A stretch of DNA of 64,000 bases from Aphanomyces cochlioides (Eukaryota; Oomycota; Saprolegniomycetes; Saprolegniales; Verrucalvaceae), in the NCBI GenBank assembly GCA_019828595.1, contig JAHQRK010000002.1, forward strand, positions 1,054,001 through 1,118,000, in the 5' to 3' direction. Below are positions 11,827 through 23,558 of this stretch, in pieces. The notes beneath the pieces were generated by a model that was given only the letters and a program-made list of their open reading frames with translations, was not told the DNA's origin and searched no databases. Within the stretch, counting starts at the first letter, position 1. Each line of letters opens with the position of its first letter. A program made the position numbers and the translations under genes.

Positions 11827-11898
11827 TGGAGACGCCGGGGATTGAACCCGGGGCCTTCCGCATGCAAAGCGGACGCGCTACCACTGCGCTACACCCCC
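11827..11898 (-). tRNA. tRNA-Ala(UGC): tRNA-Ala(UGC), unit 4
   Basis: Identical to the unit 1 gene, with the same CTTTT terminator. Confidence 0.96.
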
Positions 11899-11899
11899 A

Positions 11900-12380
11900 A
11901 CTTTCCTTTTTACCGTGTCCATCACACCCAAAGAAAGTACCACCGTCTCCTCAAGACACCGACCCGCAGGAACCCACGCTCTCGCCCAGCTACCATGTCT
12001 TCTCTGTCGTCTAATCAAGACCCCACTCGTCGTGCCTGTCCTTCTCCGGCTTCTAAGACGCCCGCCGACCAAGGACTTCCACCGCTCGAATCGTCTCCCA
12101 TCGACTGCGCTCAGCCAACCACGACGCTTCGTCAACAAGTCGGAACGCCAACTACAAGTCTGCAACAATCTCCAGTCATTCGACCAACTCCTCTCGAACC
12201 TACCGCTTGCCTTAGAACCCCGCTTGCCTGCGCTGCCGACGTGCCGCCTGTGCCGGAGATGCAGGTTGGATCGACCATCGCCGACGTTGAGCACAGCGTT
12301 GCCACTGCCGGGAATTCGCCTCTGCTTGATACCGTCGCTCGTGACGCCGGGGAGAGCATGCCTGCTGTCCTGGCTGGCAC
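11900..12380 (+). mobile_element. LINE-A 5'-end fragment, unit 4
   Basis: Same fragment, ORF1 ATG at 11995, Val variant at the IAD-x-EHS site (shared with unit 6). Confidence 0.9.
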
Positions 12381-14365
12381 AATCCTCCATACTTCATACG
12401 CATATCGGCAACCACACCATGGCCTAGGGGCGAGTGTAGCAGTCCCCAGAGTGTGTTAGACCCAACCATAGATTGCGTTTTCGTAATTGGTAGCCATACA
12501 ACTGGTTGTTTAGTCATGCAGACAAGCCAAGCTTCATTGAGAAAATATGGCGAGAGCTGTAAGACCAGAGTGATTTCGAAAACAGCTAAAGCAAGTTCGA
12601 CATCATATAACAATACCCCCAATTCTGGTGGACATACAGCTTGGATATGTGCGTGTTGGATGAATGCAACATCAAAGAAGGACGCTGTCGGTGAAATGGA
12701 AAATATCTCGAAAAATGAAGTGGCAAAGGGGGCAACTTTGGGAAGAGTACTGGCCACAATCCACCTGTGCCACGCGTGAAGCTGTGCTACTTTTCTGACA
12801 GCTTGTTGGTCATTCCAGTAGACTCTTGTAAAATCGCAATTGGCTTTGTGTGGAGCTGTAGACATCCACCGCCACATTTCTTCTGCTTGAGCTTTCTCCA
12901 ACTTTGGACTAATGTCAAGCAGAGGTTCAGCTGCTGCTTCAAGAATTTTTTGATGTGCTATATCCTGGTCATACGTGTCTGTCAGGGTCTGTATCTCCTT
13001 CACAATTTCTTTCAGTGTCAAGTTGTTAGGGTGCCATTGCATACTACTGTTGCGTAGTCGCATACGACGTATGCTGGCTCTCCTGTGAAATGCCTTTTGA
13101 GGAGGACTTTGAATGTCCATGATATAAGTTTGAACGGGAAAATCTTGTGGTGTGTCCCACCGCCCTTGTGTTGACTTCAAACATACAAAGCGCATCGTAC
13201 ATATTTGCTGTCACCCATGGTTTAGATGATCCCGTATTTACTTCCTCTCGAGTGCGTTTGAGAGGTTTTCTCGGTCTCATCTACTTCCATATCATTCACC
13301 ATGGCATGGAATTCTGCCTGTGGCGTCTGTTCGACTCTCTCTTCCAGTAACTCAGTTGGCCGCGTTGGCATTCGTTGACCCTGGTTTGAATTTTCCGTCT
13401 CCTGGGGGCCCATTTCCTCGATGGGTTCCTCCCTTGTCTGTTTACGGATTTCCTCTTGGGGTTGGCTATGCTCGTTCGAATTAACTTTATGGTGCTTGTT
13501 GACTGCATCCTCGTCCTCTTGTTGGACTTGTCCTTAACAACTTCTGAAATATAAATCAAATTTTAGTTTTTTTAAAATAATTTTTGAGTTATTTATTTAT
13601 TTAAATTTATATGATTATTTTTATCACCTGTTTGATGAGCATTTATTGTACTTGATTATAATGTAATAATAGCCTTCTAGTTCTGCACTGACTAGAAATT
13701 TATCTAAGTCGAGACAGTGAGGTGACAGTCGTCCTTGTCGAGCCGTCGTTGGTTTCACATAGTTTTTGACGAAGACGCCATACGGAACTCCATGTAGTAT
13801 GATTTGATCCACTACGTGTCCATTGACCAGCAATGCTGACGCTGTACTGCTCTTATTGAAATACACGCGCCAAATGTTTGGGTGTACTGTAGTTTTATGT
13901 TCTTTGGACGTGTAGGTCATCTTATAGCAGATGAAAACGGGGCTTGTTTTCAATCGGCGGAGTGGTTTAAGCACTGCTTGCGAGTCAAAGTTAAAACTCG
14001 TGCCCACAATGTCGAGGAAATATAAATCTTGCAACTGATCATGTGCTTTGAGGGACTGGTCGCGTGTCGTGCGTTGTTTTGGAGCTGATACATTGAATGT
14101 TTGTCCAAGAATCTTAATAGATTGGCCAAGCATCCCTAGTCTTGCTTCTTCATTTGCCACTGTGACGACTATATCTCCTCCTCTCGCTTTGTTGATTTGT
14201 ACAAAGTCCATCATGAAAGAGCTCCATGATGCCTCCGAGTTTTCTTTAAAAATGCTTTTGATAAATTTGTCATTTGATTCTGAGCCCAATGTATCCCCCG
14301 TTGTCATCCAGAACGTTGACGGGTGGCACTTAATCTCTATGACTCTGAATGACTTCGCAGGGCGA
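12381..14365 (-). pseudogene. Inverted LINE ORF1 fragment, unit 4
   Basis: Copy of 665-2660. A base change at the left of the block gives Met for Ile, so the open block extends to 14307 (13624-14307). Shared with units 5 and 6. Confidence 0.82.
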
Positions 14366-15722
14366 CCTCATCTCGTAGAGTATTCCACATTAATCAGCGC
14401 TCTTCACGTTGAGTGGAGAGGTCACTGGCCTCGCCAGCGCAGCGACAATGCTTCATCGATTTCGTGTACAGTCCCGATCACGACTTCAACTAAGGACCAA
14501 AATTACCTTCTAAAATTGATATTTGCATTACATTTCAGAGGTCTGTCGATTCGCCGGCGGTTGATTCAACCAATCGCCGGAGGAAAATTTGAGTAGAACA
14601 CACAATATGAATGGTAAAAAGAAAGTGCTCATTACAGTGGGTTTCATCCTCGACGGGGATGGGGTCTTTGCAAACAACCACTACATCGCCGAGTGCGTCT
14701 TGGCCTTGCATCATCTTCAAATCGTTGCTTCCAAACGTATTGTAGTGTACGATGAGAGCCAGTCAAACATAAAAATTCGTATTTAACATTATACGATTCA
14801 CGCCAAATATGACGATAGAGTCGGTTTCGTGAAATTTGTATCGTATTGTATGATTGTACTGAAACTCTCTAATACCAACATCTCTTCGAAACACTACGAA
14901 AGCTGTGGGTAATCATGGCTGCGGTAACACTCCATGCTCTGTGGATACATCTTAACAGGACACGTTTTGAAAACAAACCCCCTCCCTTCATCCCCACCGT
15001 AAGACAAACTACGATGGTGTCTTGGCGTGCCGGCGTCAGATGAATGCTTAACGGTCCTGTGCAGGCTTTGTAGAGAGGAAGAAGACTTTGGGTGTAATGA
15101 TATGAATGGTAAAAAGAAAGTGCTCATTACAGTGGGTTTCATCCTCGACGGGGATGGATGCATCTTTGGGATTCATGCGTTTACACTGTAAATGATGTCA
15201 TAGCACTCGGGCGGGATCGATCCCTGGACCTCACAGACCCAGACACTAAACCATCAAGCCAATCAGGCTTCATATTTTAGTATAATTCTTTGTATATACG
15301 TATATCTCTTTCATAGATTACTCTCAATATCGATACATATCATATTACAAAGTACTCTTGATTTGAAAGCTCTCAAACGTTATGTCGAGTACGTTCAAAC
15401 GCTGTTTTGTGTTCCAACTCAACAGCATTATTGGTTTAGACTAAATTGCTTACTCATATATTGCATTATTACGTCTTCATTTCAGTAGAGACAACATCAG
15501 GACTGCTCTATCACGTTGAGTTCTGAAGACTATCATTGGATAAGACAACCCAACTCAACAATTAAGCTATGTTGGCCCTGGATTATCAACACTCGGTCTA
15601 CTTGAGGAAACGTCAGTACAACCTAAGGCACAAGTTTGAGATTAACAAGTCCGCTAGTAGAAGAAACCACTGTTGAGAGCTACACCTCGGCATAAAATGT
15701 TTCTACCGTGAACGGCTAAAAG

Positions 15723-15794
15723 TGGAGACGCCGGGGATTGAACCCGGGGCCTTCCGCATGCAAAGCAGACGCGCTACCACTGCGCTACACCCCC
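15723..15794 (-). tRNA. tRNA-Ala(UGC): tRNA-Ala(UGC), unit 5, anticodon-stem variant
   Basis: Same gene with one substitution at 15767 (A on the plus strand, T in the tRNA). It changes a C-G pair in the anticodon stem to U-G, so the stem can still form. The anticodon TGC, G3:U70 and both promoter boxes are unchanged. It may still function, possibly less stably. Confidence 0.93.
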
Positions 15795-15795
15795 A

Positions 15796-16276
15796 ACTTT
15801 CCTTTTTACCGTGTCCATCACACCCAAAGAAAGTACCACCGTCTCCTCAAGACACCGACCCGCAGGAACCCACGCTCTCGCCCAGCTACCATGTCTTCTC
15901 TGTCGTCTAATCAAGACCCCACTCGTCGTGCCTGTCCTTCTCCGGCTTCTAAGACGCCCGCCGACCAAGGACTTCCACCGCTCGAATCGTCTCCCATCGA
16001 CTGCGCTCAGCCAACCACGACGCTTCGTCAACAAGTCGGAACGCCAACTACAAGTCTGCAACAATCTCCAGTCATTCGACCAACTCCTCTCGAACCTACC
16101 GCTTGCCTTAGAACCCCGCTTGCCTGCGCTGCCGACGTGCCGCCTGTGCCGGAGATGCAGGTTGGATCGACCATCGCCGACGATGAGCACAGCGTTGCCA
16201 CTGCCGGGAATTCGCCTCTGCTTGATACCGTCGCTCGTGACGCCGGGGAGAGCATGCCTGCTGTCCTGGCTGGCAC
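15796..16276 (+). mobile_element. LINE-A 5'-end fragment, unit 5
   Basis: Same fragment, ORF1 ATG at 15891, Asp variant at the IAD-x-EHS site. Confidence 0.9.
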
Positions 16277-18262
16277 AATCCTCCATACTTCATACGCATA
16301 TCGGCAACCACACCATGGCCTAGGGGCGAGTGTAGCAGTCCCCAGAGTGTGTTAGACCCAACCATAGATTGCGTTTTCGTAATTGGTAGCCATACAACTG
16401 GTTGTTTAGTCATGCAAACAAGCCAAGCTTCATTGAGAAAATATGGCGAGAGCTGTAAGACCAGAGTGATTTCGAAAACAGCTAAAGCAAGTTCGACATC
16501 ATATAACAATACCCCCAATTCTGGTGGACATACAGCTTGGATATGTGCGTGTTGGATGAATGCAACATCAAAGAAGGACGCTGTCGGTGAAATGGAAAAT
16601 ATCTCGAAAAATGAAGTGGCAAAGGGGGCAACTTTGGGAAGAGTACTGGCCACAATCCACCTGTGCCACGCGTGAAGCTGTGCTACTTTTCTGACAGCTT
16701 GTTGGTCATTCCAGTAGACTCTTGTAAAATCGCAATTGGCTTTGTGTGGAGCTGTAGACATCCACCGCCACATTTCTTCTGCTTGAGCTTTCTCCAACTT
16801 TGGACTAATGTCAAGCAGAGGTTCAGCTGCTGCTTCAAGAATTTTTTGATGTGCTATATCCTGGTCATACGTGTCTGTCAGGGTCTGTATCTCCTTCACA
16901 ATTTCTTTCAGTGTCAAGTTGTTAGGGTGCCATTGCATACTACTGTTGCGTAGTCGCATACGACGTATGCTGGCTCTCCTGTGAAATGCCTTTTGAGGAG
17001 GACTTTGAATGTCCATGATATAAGTTTGAACGGGAAAATCTTGTGGTGTGTCCCACCGCCCTTGTGTTGACTTCAAACATACAAAGCGCATCGTACATAT
17101 TTGCTGTCACCCATGGTTTAGATGATCCCGTATTTACTTCCTCTCGAGTGCGTTTGAGAGGTTTTCTCGGTCTCATCTACTTCCATATCATTCACCATGG
17201 CATGGAATTCTGCCTGTGGCGTCTGTTCGACTCTCTCTTCCAGTAACTCAGTTGGCCGCGTTGGCATTCGTTGACCCTGGTTTGAATTTTCCGTCTCCTG
17301 GGGGCCCATTTCCTCGATGGGTTCCTCCCTTGTCTGTTTACGGATTTCCTCTTGGGGTTGGCTATGCTCGTTCGAATTAACTTTATGGTGCTTGTTGACT
17401 GCATCCTCGTCCTCTTGTTGGACTTGTCCTTAACAACTTCTGAAATATAAATCAAATTTTAGTTTTTTTAAAAATAATTTTTGAGTTATTTATTTATTTA
17501 AATTTATATGATTATTTTTATCACCTGTTTGATGAGCATTTATTGTACTTGATTATAATGTAATAATAGCCTTCTAGTTCTGCACTGACTAGAAATTTAT
17601 CTAAGTCGAGACAGTGAGGTGACAGTCGTCCTTGTCGAGCCGTCGTTGGTTTCACATAGTTTTTGACGAAGACGCCATACGGAACTCCATGTAGTATGAT
17701 TTGATCCACTACGTGTCCATTGACCAGCAATGCTGACGCTGTACTGCTCTTATTGAAATACACGCGCCAAATGTTTGGGTGTACTGTAGTTTTATGTTCT
17801 TTGGACGTGTAGGTCATCTTATAGCAGATGAAAACGGGGCTTGTTTTCAATCGGCGGAGTGGTTTAAGCACTGCTTGCGAGTCAAAGTTAAAACTCGTGC
17901 CCACAATGTCGAGGAAATATAAATCTTGCAACTGATCATGTGCTTTGAGGGACTGGTCGCGTGTCGTGCGTTGTTTTGGAGCTGATACATTGAATGTTTG
18001 TCCAAGAATCTTAATAGATTGGCCAAGCATCCCTAGTCTTGCTTCTTCATTTGCCACTGTGACGACTATATCTCCTCCTCTCGCTTTGTTGATTTGTACA
18101 AAGTCCATCATGAAAGAGCTCCATGATGCCTCCGAGTTTTCTTTAAAAATGCTTTTGATAAATTTGTCATTTGATTCTGAGCCCAATGTATCCCCCGTTG
18201 TCATCCAGAACGTTGACGGGTGGCACTTAATCTCTATGACTCTGAATGACTTCGCAGGGCGA
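16277..18262 (-). pseudogene. Inverted LINE ORF1 fragment, unit 5
   Basis: Copy of 665-2660. Longest open block 17521-18204. Confidence 0.82.
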
Positions 18263-19615
18263 CCTCATCTCGTAGAGTATTCCACATTAATCAGCGCTCT
18301 TCACGTTGAGTGGAGAGGTCACTGGCCTCGCCAGCGCAGCGACAATGCTTCATCGATTTCGTGTACAGTCCCGATCACGACTTCAACTAAGGACCAAAAT
18401 TACCTTCTAAAATTGATATTTGCATTACATTTCAGAGGTCTGTCGATTCGCCGGCGGTTGATTCAACCAATCGCCGGAGGAAAATTTGAGTAGAACACAC
18501 AATATGAATGGTAAAAAGAAAGTGCTCATTACAGTGGGTTTCATCCTCGACGGGGATGGGGTCTTTGCAAAACCACTACATCGCCGAGTGCGTCTTGGCC
18601 TTGCATCATCTTCAAATCGTTGCTTCCAAACGTATTGTAGTGTACGATGAGAGCCAGTCAAACATAAAAATTCGTATTTAACATTATACGATTCACGCCA
18701 AATATGACGATAGAGTCGGTTTCGTGAAATTTGTATCGTATTGTATGATTGTACTGAAACTCTCTAATACCAACATCTCTTCGAAACACTACGAAAGCTG
18801 TGGGTAATCATGGCTGCGGTAACACTCCATGCTCTGTGGATACATCTTAACAGGACACGTTTTGAAAACAAACCCCCTCCCTTCATCCCCACCGTAAGAC
18901 AAACTACGATGGTGTCTTGGCGTGCCGGCGTCAGATGAATGCTTAACGGTCCTGTGCAGGCTTTGTAGAGAGGAAGAAGACTTTGGGTGTAATGATATGA
19001 ATGGTAAAAAGAAAGTGCTCATTACAGTGGGTTTCATCCTCGACGGGGATGGATGCATCTTTGGGATTCATGCGTTTACACTGTAAATGATGTCATAGCA
19101 CTCGGGCGGGATCGATCCCTGGACCTCACAGACCCAGACACTAAACCATCAAGCCAATCAGGCTTCATATTTTAGTATAATTCTTTGTATATACGTATAT
19201 CTCTTTCATAGATTACTCTCAATATCGATACATATCATATTACAAAGTACTCTTGATTTGAAAGCTCTCAAACGTTATGTCGAGTACGTTCAAACGCTGT
19301 TTTGTGTTCCAACTCAACAGCATTATTGGTTTAGACTAAATTGCTTACTCATATATTGCATTATTACGTCTTCATTTCAGTAGAGACAACATCAGGACTG
19401 CTCTATCACGTTGAGTTCTGAAGACTATCATTGGATAAGACAACCCAACTCAACAATTAAGCTATGTTGGCCCTGGATTATCAACACTCGGTCTACTTGA
19501 GGAAACGTCAGTACAACCTAAGGCACAAGTTTGAGATTAACAAGTCCGCTAGTAGAAGAAACCACTGTTGAGCTACACCTCGGCATAAAATGTTTCTACC
19601 GTGAACGGCTAAAAG

Positions 19616-19687
19616 TGGAGACGCCGGGGATTGAACCCGGGGCCTTCCGCATGCAAAGCGGACGCGCTACCACTGCGCTACACCCCC
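19616..19687 (-). tRNA. tRNA-Ala(UGC): tRNA-Ala(UGC), unit 6
   Basis: Identical to the unit 1 gene, with the same CTTTT terminator. Confidence 0.96.
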
Positions 19688-19688
19688 A

Positions 19689-20169
19689 ACTTTCCTTTTT
19701 ACCGTGTCCATCACACCCAAAGAAAGTACCACCGTCTCCTCAAGACACCGACCCGCAGGAACCCACGCTCTCGCCCAGCTACCATGTCTTCTCTGTCGTC
19801 TAATCAAGACCCCACTCGTCGTGCCTGTCCTTCTCCGGCTTCTAAGACGCCCGCCGACCAAGGACTTCCACCGCTCGAATCGTCTCCCATCGACTGCGCT
19901 CAGCCAACCACGACGCTTCGTCAACAAGTCGGAACGCCAACTACAAGTCTGCAACAATCTCCAGTCATTCGACCAACTCCTCTCGAACCTACCGCTTGCC
20001 TTAGAACCCCGCTTGCCTGCGCTGCCGACGTGCCGCCTGTGCCGGAGATGCAGGTTGGATCGACCATCGCCGACGTTGAGCACAGCGTTGCCACTGCCGG
20101 GAATTCGCCTCTGCTTGATACCGTCGCTCGTGACGCCGGGGAGAGCATGCCTGCTGTCCTGGCTGGCAC
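19689..20169 (+). mobile_element. LINE-A 5'-end fragment, unit 6
   Basis: Same fragment as in unit 1, ORF1 ATG at 19784. Confidence 0.9.
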
Positions 20170-22155
20170 AATCCTCCATACTTCATACGCATATCGGCAA
20201 CCACACCATGGCCTAGGGGCGAGTGTAGCAGTCCCCAGAGTGTGTTAGACCCAACCATAGATTGCGTTTTCGTAATTGGTAGCCATACAACTGGTTGTTT
20301 AGTCATGCAAACAAGCCAAGCTTCATTGAGAAAATATGGCGAGAGCTGTAAGACCAGAGTGATTTCGAAAACAGCTAAAGCAAGTTCGACATCATATAAC
20401 AATACCCCCAATTCTGGTGGACATACAGCTTGGATATGTGCGTGTTGGATGAATGCAACATCAAAGAAGGACGCTGTCGGTGAAATGGAAAATATCTCGA
20501 AAAATGAAGTGGCAAAGGGGGCAACTTTGGGAAGAGTACTGGCCACAATCCACCTGTGCCACGCGTGAAGCTGTGCTACTTTTCTGACAGCTTGTTGGTC
20601 ATTCCAGTAGACTCTTGTAAAATCGCAATTGGCTTTGTGTGGAGCTGTAGACATCCACCGCCACATTTCTTCTGCTTGAGCTTTCTCCAACTTTGGACTA
20701 ATGTCAAGCAGAGGTTCAGCTGCTGCTTCAAGAATTTTTTGATGTGCTATATCCTGGTCATACGTGTCTGTCAGGGTCTGTATCTCCTTCACAATTTCTT
20801 TCAGTGTCAAGTTGTTAGGGTGCCATTGCATACTACTGTTGCGTAGTCGCATACGACGTATGCTGGCTCTCCTGTGAAATGCCTTTTGAGGAGGACTTTG
20901 AATGTCCATGATATAAGTTTGAACGGGAAAATCTTGTGGTGTGTCCCACCGCCCTTGTGTTGACTTCAAACATACAAAGCGCATCGTACATATTTGCTGT
21001 CACCCATGGTTTAGATGATCCCGTATTTACTTCCTCTCGAGTGCGTTTGAGAGGTTTTCTCGGTCTCATCTACTTCCATATCATTCACCATGGCATGGAA
21101 TTCTGCCTGTGGCGTCTGTTCGACTCTCTCTTCCAGTAACTCAGTTGGCCGCGTTGGCATTCGTTGACCCTGGTTTGAATTTTCCGTCTCCTGGGGGCCC
21201 ATTTCCTCGATGGGTTCCTCCCTTGTCTGTTTACGGATTTCCTCTTGGGGTTGGCTATGCTCGTTCGAATTAACTTTATGGTGCTTGTTGACTGCATCCT
21301 CGTCCTCTTGTTGGACTTGTCCTTAACAACTTCTGAAATATAAATCAAATTTTAGTTTTTTTAAAAATAATTTTTGAGTTATTTATTTATTTAAATTTAT
21401 ATGATTATTTTTATCACCTGTTTGATGAGCATTTATTGTACTTGATTATAATGTAATAATAGCCTTCTAGTTCTGCACTGACTAGAAATTTATCTAAGTC
21501 GAGACAGTGAGGTGACAGTCGTCCTTGTCGAGCCGTCGTTGGTTTCACATAGTTTTTGACGAAGACGCCATACGGAACTCCATGTAGTATGATTTGATCC
21601 ACTACGTGTCCATTGACCAGCAATGCTGACGCTGTACTGCTCTTATTGAAATACACGCGCCAAATGTTTGGGTGTACTGTAGTTTTATGTTCTTTGGACG
21701 TGTAGGTCATCTTATAGCAGATGAAAACGGGGCTTGTTTTCAATCGGCGGAGTGGTTTAAGCACTGCTTGCGAGTCAAAGTTAAAACTCGTGCCCACAAT
21801 GTCGAGGAAATATAAATCTTGCAACTGATCATGTGCTTTGAGGGACTGGTCGCGTGTCGTGCGTTGTTTTGGAGCTGATACATTGAATGTTTGTCCAAGA
21901 ATCTTAATAGATTGGCCAAGCATCCCTAGTCTTGCTTCTTCATTTGCCACTGTGACGACTATATCTCCTCCTCTCGCTTTGTTGATTTGTACAAAGTCCA
22001 TCATGAAAGAGCTCCATGATGCCTCCGAGTTTTCTTTAAAAATGCTTTTGATAAATTTGTCATTTGATTCTGAGCCCAATGTATCCCCCGTTGTCATCCA
22101 GAACGTTGACGGGTGGCACTTAATCTCTATGACTCTGAATGACTTCGCAGGGCGA
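20170..22155 (-). pseudogene. Inverted LINE ORF1 fragment, unit 6
   Basis: Copy of 665-2660. Longest open block 21414-22097. Confidence 0.82.
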
Positions 22156-23512
22156 CCTCATCTCGTAGAGTATTCCACATTAATCAGCGCTCTTCACGTT
22201 GAGTGGAGAGGTCACTGGCCTCGCCAGCGCAGCGACAATGCTTCATCGATTTCGTGTACAGTCCCGATCACGACTTCAACTAAGGACCAAAATTACCTTC
22301 TAAAATTGATATTTGCATTACATTTCAGAGGTCTGTCGATTCGCCGGCGGTTGATTCAACCAATCGCCGGAGGAAAATTTGAGTAGAACACACAATATGA
22401 ATGGTAAAAAGAAAGTGCTCATTACAGTGGGTTTCATCCTCGACGGGGATGGGGTCTTTGCAAACAACCACTACATCGCCGAGTGCGTCTTGGCCTTGCA
22501 TCATCTTCAAATCGTTGCTTCCAAACGTATTGTAGTGTACGATGAGAGCCAGTCAAACATAAAAATTCGTATTTAACATTATACGATTCACGCCAAATAT
22601 GACGATAGAGTCGGTTTCGTGAAATTTGTATCGTATTGTATGATTGTACTGAAACTCTCTAATACCAACATCTCTTCGAAACACTACGAAAGCTGTGGGT
22701 AATCATGGCTGCGGTAACACTCCATGCTCTGTGGATACATCTTAACAGGACACGTTTTGAAAACAAACCCCCTCCCTTCATCCCCACCGTAAGACAAACT
22801 ACGATGGTGTCTTGGCGTGCCGGCGTCAGATGAATGCTTAACGGTCCTGTGCAGGCTTTGTAGAGAGGAAGAAGACTTTGGGTGTAATGATATGAATGGT
22901 AAAAAGAAAGTGCTCATTACAGTGGGTTTCATCCTCGACGGGGATGGATGCATCTTTGGGATTCATGCGTTTACACTGTAAATGATGTCATAGCACTCGG
23001 GCGGGATCGATCCCTGGACCTCACAGACCCAGACACTAAACCATCAAGCCAATCAGGCTTCATATTTTAGTATAATTCTTTGTATATACGTATATCTCTT
23101 TCATAGATTACTCTCAATATCGATACATATCATATTACAAAGTACTCTTGATTTGAAAGCTCTCAAACGTTATGTCGAGTACGTTCAAACGCTGTTTTGT
23201 GTTCCAACTCAACAGCATTATTGGTTTAGACTAAATTGCTTACTCATATATTGCATTATTACGTCTTCATTTCAGTAGAGACAACATCAGGACTGCTCTA
23301 TCACGTTGAGTTCTGAAGACTATCATTGGATAAGACAACCCAACTCAACAATTAAGCTATGTTGGCCCTGGATTATCAACACTCGGTCTACTTGAGGAAA
23401 CGTCAGTACAACCTAAGGCACAAGTTTGAGATTAACAAGTCCGCTAGTAGAAGAAACCACTGTTGAGAGCTACACCTCGGCATAAAATGTTTCTACCGTG
23501 AACGGCTAAAAG

Positions 23513-23558
23513 TGGAGACGCCGGGAATTGAACCCGGGGCCTTCCGCATGCAAAGCGG
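23513..23558 (-). pseudogene. tRNA-Ala(UGC) 3' half, split by LINE-B
   Basis: 3' half of the unit 7 tRNA gene: acceptor 3' strand, T arm (one change, TTCAATT in the loop) and anticodon arm up to CCGC. The 5' half lies 9.2 kb away at 32785-32828. The B box is kept here but the A box is separated, so normal tRNA transcription is abolished. Confidence 0.95.
23541..23558. repeat. LINE-B target-site duplication, left copy
   Basis: CTTCCGCATGCAAAGCGG (18 bp) occurs here and again at 32785-32802, flanking LINE-B. It covers the anticodon stem-loop of tRNA-Ala, including the TGC anticodon. Confidence 0.92.

Larger units (their letters stand above)
11717..15612. repeat. Array unit 4
   Basis: Same layout. 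It carries CGACCAACTCC instead of CGACCTACTCC (Gln for Leu in the antisense-frame reading) near 12183, shared with units 5-7 and with the long LINE-A copies. The IAD-x-EHS site is Val. Confidence 0.95.
15613..19507. repeat. Array unit 5
   Basis: Same layout. Unique features are a 3-bp loss near 18569 (GCAAAACCACTAC versus GCAAACAACCACTAC) and a base change inside the tRNA. Confidence 0.95.
19508..23402. repeat. Array unit 6
   Basis: Same layout. A 2-bp deletion just before the tRNA 3' flank (GTTGAGCTAC versus GTTGAGAGCTAC, near 19570). The IAD-x-EHS site is Val, as in unit 4. Confidence 0.95.
1..23558. repeat. Tandem array of ~3.9-kb tRNA-Ala/LINE units (6 full + partial)
   Basis: The same ~3.9-kb sequence recurs head to tail with starts at 1, 3910, 7819, 11717, 15613, 19508 and 23403. 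Unit lengths are 3909, 3909, 3898, 3896, 3895 and 3895 bp. Copies differ by scattered SNPs and small indels, for example a variable poly-T/A tract near unit position 1850 and CATACAAGTTG versus CATATATTG near 3750, so they are distinct copies rather than one copy repeated by mistake. The seventh unit is split by LINE-B and resumes at 32785-33811. The window starts inside the array, so the true copy number is unknown. Confidence 0.97.
23403..23558. repeat. Array unit 7, left part
   Basis: The unit begins normally and is interrupted after the anticodon-arm sequence of its tRNA gene by LINE-B. The rest of the unit continues at 32785. Confidence 0.93.

Noticed and set aside
1..23558. Array being purely an assembly artefact
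   Set aside because: Units differ by several SNPs and indels and one tRNA variant, so at least several are real. Exact copy number remains open.
1..23558. CRISPR array
   Set aside because: The repeats are 3.9 kb, contiguous and without spacers; the sequence is eukaryotic in character.
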